A DNA stretch of 64,000 nucleotides from Rhodobacteraceae bacterium M385 (GTDB lineage: Bacteria > Pseudomonadota > Alphaproteobacteria > Rhodobacterales > Rhodobacteraceae). Under the pieces are notes generated by a model, which saw only the letters and a list, made by a program, of their open reading frames with translations, did no database searches and was not told where the DNA came from. Below are positions 24,547 through 33,239 of the stretch, one piece after another. A program made the translations under genes and the position numbers. Location of the stretch: assembly GCA_025141835.1 (NCBI GenBank), contig CP081102.1, forward strand, positions 620,001-684,000. The letters are read 5' to 3'. Positions within the stretch are counted from its first letter, which is position 1. Each line of letters starts with the position of its first letter.

Positions 24547-27305
24547 TGATTGGTCCGCTCGCCTTTGCCTCTCCACTGCTATTGCTGGCGCTTGTTGCCC
24601 TGCCGCTTTTGTGGTGGCTTTTGCGGGCCGTGCCTCCCGCGCCGATAAAACGCCGATTTCCGGGAATTGCCCTGTTGTTGGGGCTATCGGACGACGAAAG
24701 CCAGACAGACAAGACGCCTTGGTGGCTGTTGCTGTTGCGTATGGCTGCGGTGGCTGCGGCGATTATCGGCTTTGCCGGGCCGGTCCTGAACCCGGCAGAG
24801 GACCGCGTGGCGGGCGATGGCCCGCTTTTGATCGTTATGGATAGTTCTTGGGCGTCGGCCCGCGACTGGCCCGCGCGGCTGTCTCGGGCAGAGCTGTTGT
24901 TGGATGATGCCGCCCGCCGGGGCCGGGAGGTGGCAGTTGTGCAGCTTACCGATTTGCCCGCAACTGCCCCGTCGTTCCAAGCGGCTAATGCTTGGGCCCC
25001 CCGTGTGCCGACCCTGACGCCCGCGCCTTTTGCCCCAGATATGGCCGCCGCTGCGGAATGGGCAGCCGCGTTGGAAGGCCCGGCAGAGGTGTTCTGGTTC
25101 TCGGACGGGGTGGCCCATGAAGGCCGCGATACGCTGGCCAATGCGCTTTCTGATTTGGGTGCTTTGTCGGTATTCCAAGGGGATCGCGATTTGATCGCCT
25201 TGTCGCCGCCCCGGTTCGAAGACGGCATGGTGCGCGGTGACCTTTCGCGCCTTGGCTCGGACACGCCGCGTGACGTGACCGTGGTGGCCCATGGGTTGGA
25301 CCCTGCGGGCCTGCCCCGTGACTTGGCGCAGGCGGTGGCCACTTTTGATGCGGGCGAGATGGTGGCACAGGTGGAATTTGACCTGCCGCCCGAGTTGCGC
25401 AACCGGATCACCCGGTTTGAATTGTCGGGCGAACGCCACGCGGGCGCGGTCGCCCTGACAGACGATGCACTGCAACGGCGCCAAGTGGCCCTGATCGCGG
25501 CGGGCGCGGATGATGAACAACAAGCCCTCTTGTCACCGCTGCATTATCTGCGCCAAGCCTTGGAGCCGACAGCCGATCTGATGGAAGGTGCTTTGTCTGA
25601 TGTCCTTTTGGCGAGCCCTGATGTCATCATGTTGGCCGATATCGCGACCCTTTCGCCCGAGGAAGATGCGGGGCTGATAGCTTGGGTCCGGAACGGCGGG
25701 CTGTTGGTGCGTTTCGCCGGGCCGCGTCTTGCCGGATCAGACATTGCGCGGGACGAGGCGGGGCCGTTGATGCCGGTGCGTTTGCGGGTTGGCGGGCGCA
25801 CCGTGGGCGGCGCGATGTCATGGGGCGAACCCAAGGAACTGCGCCCGTTTGAAGAAGGCTCTCCGTTTTTCGGGCTGGCGATCCCGAGCGATGTGCAGGT
25901 GACCAGCCAAGTGGTGGCGCAGCCGGACCCAACCCTTGGGGACCGCACGATTGCATCGCTTTCAGACGGGACACCATTGGTCACGCGGGCCAACCTTGGC
26001 CAAGGATCGGTGATCTTGTTCCACGTCACGGCCAATGCGGAATGGTCCACGTTGCCGCTGTCTGGCCTGTTTGTGCAAATGCTGGAACGCTTGGCGATTT
26101 CCACCCGCCCCGTGGCCCCGGAAGCGGCGGATTTAGAGGGCACGATCTGGACCCCGGAAGAGGTGTTGGACGGCTTCGGCGTCTTGCGCGATGCGGGCAC
26201 GCGCCCCGGTGTGGCGGGGGAGGAGCTGGCAACAGATCCCCTGTCGGCCGAGGTTTTGCCGGGCCTCTATTCCGGAGAGGACCGCCGCTTGGCCCGCAAC
26301 GTGATGGCGCAGGACACGGCGTTGGCAGCCGCGCAATGGCCCGCCGATGTGCCGGTGGAAGGCATGTCGGTCACGGCGCCCACGGACCTGATGGCGGCGT
26401 TCCTGACGGGCGCCTTGGCTTTGCTGTTGCTCGATGCCATCGCGGCGCTTTGGCTGGCGGGACGGCTCGGCCGGCTCACGCAGGGCGTGGCCGTTCTCGC
26501 CGCGTCGATGTTGCTTGCCCCACAGGCGGACGCACAGATGACCCCGGCGGAGGAACTGGCGCTTCTGGCCACGTCGGAGGCGACTTTGGCCTATGTGCTG
26601 ACCGGTGACGAAAGCGTGGACGAGACATCCCGTGCGGGGCTTCAGGGCCTGTCGAACACGCTATACCAACGCACTTCGGTCGAGCCTGCGCCGCCCATCG
26701 GGGTGAACCTGGAAACCGACGAACTGGCCTTCTTCCCGATGATCTATTGGCCGATCACACCGGGTCAGGATATCCCCTCGGCTAACGCTTACCGTCGCTT
26801 GAACGACTATCTGCGCGGCGGCGGGATGATCGTGTTTGATACGCGCGACGCCCATGTGGGGGGCTTCGGCTCGGGCACGCCGGAAGGGCGGCGCTTGCAG
26901 GTGATTGCGGCACCTCTGGATATCCCGCTACTGGAACCGATCCCCGAGGATCACGTCCTTACGCGCACGTTTTATCTGCTGCAAGACTTCCCCGGGCGTC
27001 ATCTGTCGCGTGACGTTTGGGTGGAGGCCGCGCCCGCCGACGTGGAACAAATTGAGGGGATGCCGTTTCGCAACCTGAACGACGGCGTCACGCCGGTTCT
27101 GATCGGCGGCAACGATTGGGCCGCGGCTTGGGCACAGGATGAACGGGGGCGGCCGCTGTACCCGGTTGGGCGAGGTCAAGCCGGAGAGCGCCAGCGCGAG
27201 ATTGCGCTGCGGTTCGGTGTGAACCTTGTGATGCATGTGCTCAGTGGCAACTACAAATCCGATCAGGTGCATGTGCCTGCTCTGCTTGACCGATTGGGGC
27301 AATGA
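24546..27305 (+). CDS. Membrane protein with BatA-like N-terminus and DUF4159 domain
   Basis: 919 residues. The N-terminus has two membrane helices of the Aerotolerance/BatA type (PLAFASPLLLLALVALPLLWW; LLLLRMAAVAAAIIGFAG). A long extracytoplasmic stretch follows, with a membrane helix near residue 625 (LTGALALLLLDAIAALWLAG). The C-terminal ~220 residues match DUF4159 (LAFFPMIYWPITPGQ, DYLRGGGMIVFDTRDA, FGVNLVMHVLSGNYK). It probably works with the MoxR-DUF58 pair at the inner membrane; the biochemical role is unknown. Confidence 0.9.
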   Translation: MIGPLAFASPLLLLALVALPLLWWLLRAVPPAPIKRRFPGIALLLGLSDDESQTDKTPWWLLLLRMAAVAAAIIGFAGPVLNPAEDRVAGDGPLLIVMDSSWASARDWPARLSRAELLLDDAARRGREVAVVQLTDLPATAPSFQAANAWAPRVPTLTPAPFAPDMAAAAEWAAALEGPAEVFWFSDGVAHEGRDTLANALSDLGALSVFQGDRDLIALSPPRFEDGMVRGDLSRLGSDTPRDVTVVAHGLDPAGLPRDLAQAVATFDAGEMVAQVEFDLPPELRNRITRFELSGERHAGAVALTDDALQRRQVALIAAGADDEQQALLSPLHYLRQALEPTADLMEGALSDVLLASPDVIMLADIATLSPEEDAGLIAWVRNGGLLVRFAGPRLAGSDIARDEAGPLMPVRLRVGGRTVGGAMSWGEPKELRPFEEGSPFFGLAIPSDVQVTSQVVAQPDPTLGDRTIASLSDGTPLVTRANLGQGSVILFHVTANAEWSTLPLSGLFVQMLERLAISTRPVAPEAADLEGTIWTPEEVLDGFGVLRDAGTRPGVAGEELATDPLSAEVLPGLYSGEDRRLARNVMAQDTALAAAQWPADVPVEGMSVTAPTDLMAAFLTGALALLLLDAIAALWLAGRLGRLTQGVAVLAASMLLAPQADAQMTPAEELALLATSEATLAYVLTGDESVDETSRAGLQGLSNTLYQRTSVEPAPPIGVNLETDELAFFPMIYWPITPGQDIPSANAYRRLNDYLRGGGMIVFDTRDAHVGGFGSGTPEGRRLQVIAAPLDIPLLEPIPEDHVLTRTFYLLQDFPGRHLSRDVWVEAAPADVEQIEGMPFRNLNDGVTPVLIGGNDWAAAWAQDERGRPLYPVGRGQAGERQREIALRFGVNLVMHVLSGNYKSDQVHVPALLDRLGQ

Positions 27306-29371
27306 TGGCGAACCAGATCCTTTTTGATCCGCATTTGGCGTGGCCCGTGATCTACGGCTTGGGTGTCGCGGTGTTGGTGATCCTTGCGCTGTCCATCTGG
27401 CGCGGCTTGGCAGGTTGGCCCTACCGCTTGCTGGCGGCGGCGGTGTTGTTGCTTGCCCTGATAAACCCGTCGTTGCAGTCGGAGGAGCGAGAGCCGCTGT
27501 CCGATATCGTTCTTCTGGTTGTGGACGAAAGCGCCAGCCAGCGCATCGCGGACCGTCCCGCCCAAACGGCCGAGGCGCTGGCAGCGTTGGAGGCCGAAGT
27601 CGCGGCGCTGGGGATGGAGACACGGATCGCCCGCGTGGGCGACGCTGACGATAACGCGGGCACGTTGCTGATGTCCGAGCTACAGCGCCTGATGGCGGAG
27701 GAGCCGCGCGCAAGGATTGCGGGGGCATTGCTGATAACGGACGGGCGTTTGCATGACCCTGAGCTGGTGCCCGACATGCCCGCGCCGATCCATGCCCTGA
27801 TTACCGGGCGTGAAAGTGACTGGGATCGCCGCCTTGTGGTGGAAACCGCGCCCGCTTTCGGGATCATCGGCGAAGAGTTATTGCTGACGATCCGTCTGGA
27901 GGATCAAGGGGCAGTCCCCGCAGGTCTGGAAGGACGCTCGCAAATCGTGATCGCGGTGGATGGTGGGACGCCGCAGACCTATACGGTGCCCGTGGGCGAA
28001 AGCCTGGAACTGCCTCTGACATTGGAGCACGCGGGCCAAAACGTGATCCAGTTCACCGTGCCGGAAGCCCAAGGCGAACTTACAACGCGCAATAACGCCG
28101 CCGTGGTGCAGATCAACGGTATCCGCGACCGTTTGCGAGTGCTTCTGGTCAGCGGAGAGCCGCACCCCGGCCAGCGCACATGGCGTAACCTGTTGAAGTC
28201 CGATCCGTCGGTTGATTTGGTGCATTTCACCATTCTGCGCCCGCCCGACCGCCAAGACGGTGTGCCGGTCAGCGAGTTGTCCTTGATCGCCTTCCCCACA
28301 AGGGAATTGTTCATGGAACGGGTCGATGATTTCGACCTGATTATTTTCGATCGCTATCAGCGCCGTGGCATTCTGCCGATGGTCTACATCGACAACATTC
28401 GCCGCTACGTGGAAGACGGCGGCGCTTTGCTGGTGGCGGCGGGGCCGGACTTTGCGGGGGCGTCCTCTCTCTACCGGACACCCTTGGCGGATATCTTGCC
28501 GGGTCGCCCCACAGCGCGGGTGATCGAGCAGCCCTATCTCCCCACGATCAGCGAATTGGGGGCCCGGCATCCGGTGACGACGGGCCTGGAGGGCGACCAT
28601 ACGCCTTTGCCGGAAAGCGAGGCTCCTTGGGGGCGGTGGCTGCGGCAGATTGAGCTGACGGAACAAGGCGGGCAAACGGTGATGGAGGGCGCCAATGGCG
28701 CGCCGCTTCTGATGCTGGACCGCGTGGGGCAAGGGCGCGTGGCGCTGCTGGCCTCGGACCACGCATGGCTTTGGGATCGCGGTTATGAAGGCGGCGGCCC
28801 GCAATTGGAATTGCTGCGCCGATTGGCCCATTGGATGATGGGCGAGCCGGACCTGGAAGAAGAGGCGCTGGTGGCCGATGTGGATGGCCAGACCATCACG
28901 ATCACCCGGCGGACGCTGGCGGATCAAGCGGGCGCGGTCATTGTGACAACACCGGACGGCGAGCAGTTGGAAGTGTTTTTGGAAGAAAGCGCACCGGGCG
29001 CGTTCTCGGCAGAGATTGAGGGAGAGGAACAGGGCCTCTACCGCTTGGTGGAAGGCGATATGGAGCGCGTCATCGCGCTTGGCCCGGCTGCCCCTCGAGA
29101 GTTCGAAGTGACGATTGCCGGGGCGGAACAACTGGAGCCGCTTTTGGCGGCAACGGGCGGGCGAGCGGTCCGGCTGGAGGAGGGCTTGCCTGACCTGCGC
29201 CGGGTATTGGAGGGCCGAAATGCCCACGGGCGCGGCTGGTTGGGGCTGACCACGAGAGAGGCCTATGTGACCACCGATTTGACGGTGACACCCTTCATCC
29301 GCACGTGGATATTCTTGCTGCTGGCGGCCGGATTGATTTTGGCAGGCTGGCTGCGCGAAGGGCGGCAGTAG
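27302..29371 (+). CDS. Large membrane protein, glutamine-amidotransferase-like fold, fourth gene of MoxR operon
   Basis: 689 residues. Two N-terminal helices (VIYGLGVAVLVILALSIW; YRLLAAAVLLLALINPSL) are followed by a von Willebrand-like beginning (IVLLVVDESASQRIADRPAQ). The central part resembles class I glutamine-amidotransferase-like domains (RLRVLLVSGEPHPGQRTWRN, DDFDLIIFDRYQRRGILPM, GGALLVAAGPDF). One C-terminal helix ends it (TWIFLLLAAGLILAGWL). I see no catalytic Cys-His-Glu triad, so the fold is likely non-catalytic. It overlaps the preceding gene by four bases. Confidence 0.87.
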   Translation: MMANQILFDPHLAWPVIYGLGVAVLVILALSIWRGLAGWPYRLLAAAVLLLALINPSLQSEEREPLSDIVLLVVDESASQRIADRPAQTAEALAALEAEVAALGMETRIARVGDADDNAGTLLMSELQRLMAEEPRARIAGALLITDGRLHDPELVPDMPAPIHALITGRESDWDRRLVVETAPAFGIIGEELLLTIRLEDQGAVPAGLEGRSQIVIAVDGGTPQTYTVPVGESLELPLTLEHAGQNVIQFTVPEAQGELTTRNNAAVVQINGIRDRLRVLLVSGEPHPGQRTWRNLLKSDPSVDLVHFTILRPPDRQDGVPVSELSLIAFPTRELFMERVDDFDLIIFDRYQRRGILPMVYIDNIRRYVEDGGALLVAAGPDFAGASSLYRTPLADILPGRPTARVIEQPYLPTISELGARHPVTTGLEGDHTPLPESEAPWGRWLRQIELTEQGGQTVMEGANGAPLLMLDRVGQGRVALLASDHAWLWDRGYEGGGPQLELLRRLAHWMMGEPDLEEEALVADVDGQTITITRRTLADQAGAVIVTTPDGEQLEVFLEESAPGAFSAEIEGEEQGLYRLVEGDMERVIALGPAAPREFEVTIAGAEQLEPLLAATGGRAVRLEEGLPDLRRVLEGRNAHGRGWLGLTTREAYVTTDLTVTPFIRTWIFLLLAAGLILAGWLREGRQ

Positions 29372-29574
29372 GGTGCGACTTTACCAGGGCTAGCTGGGGT
29401 CCCCGCGCTGTATGCGCGAGGGACGGTGGCGAGGGGGGAAGCCCCCCTCGCGCTCCCCCCTTTTCGGTGAACGCAGGCGATGCGTTTGAGGAGAGGGTAG
29501 GTTTCGATATTTGTGAAAAGGTGAAGTTGGGAGGGCGGCGTGTTTGAGCGATGTTGCGCGGCTTTGTGAGCGGG

Positions 29575-29928
29575 TCAGCGCGGCAGGGTGTAGGGGGTTG
29601 TCGTGTCAGACCAGCCGTCGGTGGTCGTGCGTGTGCGGATGAAGACTTGGGTAGTGTCTTCTGGGATGGGCACGCCGGAGGTGGAGCGGGTGAAGGGTTG
29701 TTCCTCCACATGGGGATGAGTGAGAGGGCGGTCACCGATGATCGTCCCGTCCGCCAGTTCCACGCGCCAGCCGTCGGCGTAATCCTCCCACCCGGTGTCC
29801 GCATGGGACAGGGTCACGTCGAAGCGCCAACCGGAGGGGCTTTGGGCGGCGGTGACATCTTGGACTTGGGCCGGATCGGCGGAGGCAGGCATCGCGGTTA
29901 GAAAGAGGAGGGGGATGAGATTTTTCAT
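29575..29928 (-). CDS. Small exported protein, unknown function
   Basis: 117 residues with a clean signal peptide (MKNLIPLLFLTAMPASA). The mature part (VQDVTAAQSPSGWRFDVTLS, TGWEDYADGWRVE, THPHVEEQPFTRS) reads as a beta-sandwich-like periplasmic domain conserved in my memory of Rhodobacterales proteomes, without a named function. A longer frame to 30012 lacks a signal peptide and overlaps the next gene, so I reject it. Confidence 0.75.
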   Translation of the reverse strand: MKNLIPLLFLTAMPASADPAQVQDVTAAQSPSGWRFDVTLSHADTGWEDYADGWRVELADGTIIGDRPLTHPHVEEQPFTRSTSGVPIPEDTTQVFIRTRTTTDGWSDTTTPYTLPR

Positions 29929-29989
29929 GGGCGCAAGATACGGGCAATGGCGCGGGAATGCACGACACGAGGGTGTGAGGGTATCGGTG

Positions 29990-30400
29990 CTAGAAGGGTT
30001 TGTAGACCACAAGGATCAGGATGCCGATAACGCCGAGGACGCTGATCTCGTTATAAATGCGGAGCCAGCGGTCGGATTCGGTGAAGATGCCTTGGCGAGC
30101 CCGAAGAATGAGGCGTCCGGTCCAGCCGTAGTGGCCCGCCAGCAGTGCCACGGAGCAGAATTTCAGCAGCGACCATGTGGGCCAGCCCCAGAGGTGGGCA
30201 AGGTAGAGGCCGGAGAGCACCGCGACCACGCCAAGGCCGAGGGAAAAGCGGTAAATGCGGATGGTGAGATCTCCGGTCGGGCCGAAGGCTCCCTGCGCGG
30301 CCCACTCCCGTTTCCAGAAGATCAACGCGCGCGGCGCGGCAAAGATGCCGGTCATCCACCCCAGAACGCACAACAAATGTATGACTTTGACCCATTCCAT
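29990..30400 (-). CDS. CopD/HemJ-like integral membrane protein
   Basis: 136 residues with four membrane helices. The first, VKVIHLLCVLGWMTGIFAAPR, carries the conserved histidine region of the HemJ/UPF0093 and CopD group. The C-terminus EISVLGVIGILILVVYKPF closely follows the HemJ ending. HemJ is the oxygen-independent protoporphyrinogen oxidase of many bacteria without HemG or HemY. Because it is shorter and more CopD-like, I keep the call at superfamily level. The start MEWVKVIH is by alignment. Confidence 0.75.
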   Translation of the reverse strand: MEWVKVIHLLCVLGWMTGIFAAPRALIFWKREWAAQGAFGPTGDLTIRIYRFSLGLGVVAVLSGLYLAHLWGWPTWSLLKFCSVALLAGHYGWTGRLILRARQGIFTESDRWLRIYNEISVLGVIGILILVVYKPF

Positions 30401-30480
30401 GGCGCTTGTTGTGAGCGGGAAGCCCGCGGGTCGCAAGGGGCCAGATTGTCCTTGCGGGAAAACGATTGATGCGAGGCGGT

Positions 30481-30503
30481 ATTGGTTATAATATTTTACC
30501 AAT
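30481..30503. promoter_or_regulatory. Candidate operator/promoter of the glc operon
   Basis: ATTGGT at 30481-30486 and ACCAAT at 30498-30503 form an inverted repeat around an 11-base AT spacer that itself contains TATAAT (30487-30492). A TTGATG lies 15 bases upstream of the TATAAT. The half-sites match those used by FadR-type GntR regulators of lactate, pyruvate and glycolate genes, but those usually have a shorter spacer. Confidence 0.45.
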
Positions 30504-30541
30504 TCATGCGATGCAGCCGCGCGTGACGGGAGGGTCAGCCT

Positions 30542-31987
30542 ATGCAAATGCCGGAACCTGATGCAGGGATCATTGCGCGAAAGCCGAGGATCGTAGAGCA
30601 ATTGTTGGCGATTTTGCCGGAAGCGGCAGTGATCCACGATGCTTTGCAAACCAAGGCGTATGAATGCGACGCCCTGACGGCTTACAAATGTCCGCCGCTG
30701 GCTGTGGTCTTGCCGAGCACGACCGAAGACGTCGCGTCTGTGCTAAAGCTGTGCCACGCGGAAGGGGTGCCTGTGGTGCCGCGCGGGTCTGGGACCTCTC
30801 TGGCGGGGGGGGCGTTACCTACGGCCGATTGCGTGATCCTGGGCGTGGCCCGGATGAACCAAGTGCTTGAAACGGATTATGAGAACCGGGTGGTGCGGGT
30901 GCAGACGGGGCGTACGAACCTGTCGGTCACGGGGGCGGTGGAGGCAGAGGAATTCTTCTACGCGCCGGACCCGTCCTCGCAGTTGGCATGCGCTATTGCG
31001 GGCAATATCGCGATGAACTCAGGCGGGGCGCATTGCCTGAAATATGGGGTGACGACGAATAACGTTTTGGGGGTCACCATGGTCACGATGGCCGGAGACG
31101 TGTTGGAGATCGGCGGCGCGCACCTCGATAGTGGGGGGTATGACTTGCTGGGGCTGATCTGCGGCAGCGAGGGGCAGTTGGGTGTGGTGACAGAAGCAAC
31201 CTTGCGGATCCTGCGAAAGCCCGAGGGGGCGCGGCCCGTGTTGATTGGCTTTGATAGCAACGAGGTCGCAGGGGCCTGTGTCAGCGACATCATTAAGGCA
31301 GGCGTTCTGCCGGTCGCCATCGAGTTTATGGATCGCCCGATTTTGGAGCTGGCGGAGAACCACGCGAAGGCGGGCTATCCTGATTGCGAGGCCGTCCTGA
31401 TCGTGGAAGTGGAAGGGAGCGTTTCGGAAATTGATGCGCAATTGGCGTTGATCCGGGAGATCGCGCAATCCCACAATCCGGTCGCGTTCCGAGAAGCGCA
31501 GACCGAGGAAGAAGCTGCTCGGATTTGGTTAGGCCGCAAGAGCGCCTTCGGGGCAGTGGGGCAGGTGGCAGACTACATGTGCTTGGATGGCACCATCCCG
31601 GTGGGGGCGTTGCCCAGGGTGCTGACGGGGATCAAGGACATCGCCGATGGCTACGGGCTGAAGGTGGGCAATGTGTTTCATGCGGGCGATGGAAACATGC
31701 ATCCGTTGATCATGTTTGATGCCAATAAGCCCGGAGACCTAGAACTGTGCGAGCAATGTGGTGCGGACATTTTGCGGCTGTGCGTGGAAGTGGGCGGTTG
31801 CCTGACAGGAGAGCACGGAGTTGGCGTGGAAAAGCGCGACTTGATGGGAGCACAGTTCTCGGACGCCGATCTTGAGGCGCAAATGTGGGTGAAAGATGTG
31901 TTCGACCCATCGTGGTTGTTGAACCCGGCAAAGGTGTTTCCATTGGATGCCTCCGTGGGACGACGAGAGAAAAAACATGCGGCTTGA
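30542..31987 (+). CDS. glcD: Glycolate oxidase FAD-binding subunit GlcD
   Basis: 481 residues. It oxidises glycolate (or a similar 2-hydroxyacid) to glyoxylate using FAD. The FAD-binding segment is VPRGSGTSLAGGALP with SSQLACAIAGNIAMNSGG, and the C-terminal oxidase domain has GNVFHAGDGNMHPLIM and CLTGEHGVGVEKRDLM. GGAGGG precedes the ATG. It leads the glcDEF operon; no glcC, glcB or transporter gene is present nearby. Confidence 0.96.
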   Translation: MQMPEPDAGIIARKPRIVEQLLAILPEAAVIHDALQTKAYECDALTAYKCPPLAVVLPSTTEDVASVLKLCHAEGVPVVPRGSGTSLAGGALPTADCVILGVARMNQVLETDYENRVVRVQTGRTNLSVTGAVEAEEFFYAPDPSSQLACAIAGNIAMNSGGAHCLKYGVTTNNVLGVTMVTMAGDVLEIGGAHLDSGGYDLLGLICGSEGQLGVVTEATLRILRKPEGARPVLIGFDSNEVAGACVSDIIKAGVLPVAIEFMDRPILELAENHAKAGYPDCEAVLIVEVEGSVSEIDAQLALIREIAQSHNPVAFREAQTEEEAARIWLGRKSAFGAVGQVADYMCLDGTIPVGALPRVLTGIKDIADGYGLKVGNVFHAGDGNMHPLIMFDANKPGDLELCEQCGADILRLCVEVGGCLTGEHGVGVEKRDLMGAQFSDADLEAQMWVKDVFDPSWLLNPAKVFPLDASVGRREKKHAA

Positions 31988-31997
31988 AGCAAGGCCG

Positions 31998-32079
31998 AGA
32001 AGGGGGCCAGCCCCCTTGAGCGATCTTTTTCAGAGAAAAAGACCGCTGACCCCCGGAGTTGTATTCGCCAAGATGAAGG
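31998..32079 (+). repeat. Dispersed double-hairpin element, copy 3 (full-length)
   Basis: Hairpin 1 is GGGGGC-CA-GCCCCC (32002-32015). Hairpin 2 pairs AGCGATCTTTTTC with GAAAAAGACCGCT (12 of 13 positions, 32019-32047). The core GAGTTGTA-TTC-GCCAAGATGAAGG ends at 32079, ten bases before the glcE start, where its AAGGA may serve as the ribosome-binding site. Confidence 0.9.
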
Positions 32080-32089
32080 AACAGGCCCC

Positions 32090-33238
32090 ATGTTGACCCC
32101 TCGCAATGAGGCTGAGTTGAGCGAAGCGGTGGCAGGTGCTGCAGGACCATTGCGGATCGTTGGCGGAGGGACACGCGCGATCGGGAGGGTGCCGGACGCG
32201 GAGGTGCTGTCGTTGCAAGCCATGTCGGGGATCGAGATGTATGATCCCGGCGCGTTGACCTTGGTGGCAAAGGCGGGGACGCCGTTAGAGGAGATCGAGG
32301 CGGCACTGGCTGCGGAAGGGCAGATGCTTGCGTTTGAGCCCTCGGATATGCGGGCGCTTCTGGGGCGCGAGGGGCGATCGACCATTGGCGGTGTTGTGGC
32401 GGCCAATGCCTCGGGCCCGCGCCGATTGCAGGCGGGCGCTTGTCGCGATGCGCTACTGGGGGTGCGGTTTGTGGACGGGCGAGGAGAGGTTTTAAAGAAC
32501 GGCGGGCGGGTGATGAAAAACGTCACTGGCTATGATCTGGTCAAGCTGATGGCGGGTTCATTCGGGACGTTGGGGGTCTTGTCTGAAGTCGCGCTAAAAG
32601 TTTTGCCGCGTTTGAATGGCGCGACGGTGATTGTGCGAGGGGGCGCCCCCTTGGCAGTGATGACAAGCGCGATGATGTCGCCCTTCGATGTGTCTGGCGC
32701 GGCGGCCGTTCCGGGGGAGGGCACCTTCCTGAGGGTGGAAGGTTTAGAGGTTTCAGTTCGATACCGGTGCGATCAATTGCGTGATCTGTTGGGCGCGATG
32801 GGAGAGGTTGAGGTCATCGCGGACTCGACCTCGTCAGCGGCCCTGTGGAAACGGCTGGGGGACGTGACAGATTTTGCCGGCGACGCCAGTGCGGTGTGGC
32901 GCATCTCTATGAAACCGTCGGATCTGATGGGGCGGTTGATGCCGTCGATTTCAGACGCGCTGGATGTTCAGTTCGATTGGGCGGGCGGCTTGGCTTGGGC
33001 GCGCATGGCCGCTGGCGCGGAGGATGCAGAGGTCACTGCCATGCATGCGCGGCTTCAAGCTGACGTTGCCGCCCATGGCGGTGGCCATGCGACCCTGTTC
33101 AAAGCCCACGATGCTGTTTTGGCGCAAGTGTCCATTTTCCAACCGGAACCCCATGGCCTTGCGCAGCTGTCACAAGGGCTAAGGGCAAAGTTCGACCCGC
33201 ACGGTATCCTGAACCCCGGCCTGATGGGAGGCGCTTGA
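32090..33238 (+). CDS. glcE: Glycolate oxidase subunit GlcE
   Basis: 382 residues. GlcE is a second FAD-binding-type subunit needed for activity of the three-part glycolate oxidase. Typical segments are LRIVGGGTRAIG, SLQAMSGIEMYDPGALTLVAKAG, LGREGRSTIGGVVAANASGP and NGGRVMKNVTGYDLVKLMAGS. A dispersed repeat lies between glcD and this gene, whereas its stop is followed by glcF after a single base. Confidence 0.95.
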   Translation: MLTPRNEAELSEAVAGAAGPLRIVGGGTRAIGRVPDAEVLSLQAMSGIEMYDPGALTLVAKAGTPLEEIEAALAAEGQMLAFEPSDMRALLGREGRSTIGGVVAANASGPRRLQAGACRDALLGVRFVDGRGEVLKNGGRVMKNVTGYDLVKLMAGSFGTLGVLSEVALKVLPRLNGATVIVRGGAPLAVMTSAMMSPFDVSGAAAVPGEGTFLRVEGLEVSVRYRCDQLRDLLGAMGEVEVIADSTSSAALWKRLGDVTDFAGDASAVWRISMKPSDLMGRLMPSISDALDVQFDWAGGLAWARMAAGAEDAEVTAMHARLQADVAAHGGGHATLFKAHDAVLAQVSIFQPEPHGLAQLSQGLRAKFDPHGILNPGLMGGA

Positions 33239-33239
33239 T

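Noticed and set aside
29395..29465. A further copy of the dispersed element after the MoxR operon.
   Set aside because: A GAGGGGGG/CCCCCCTC hairpin is present, but the 13-base core is absent, so it cannot be included.
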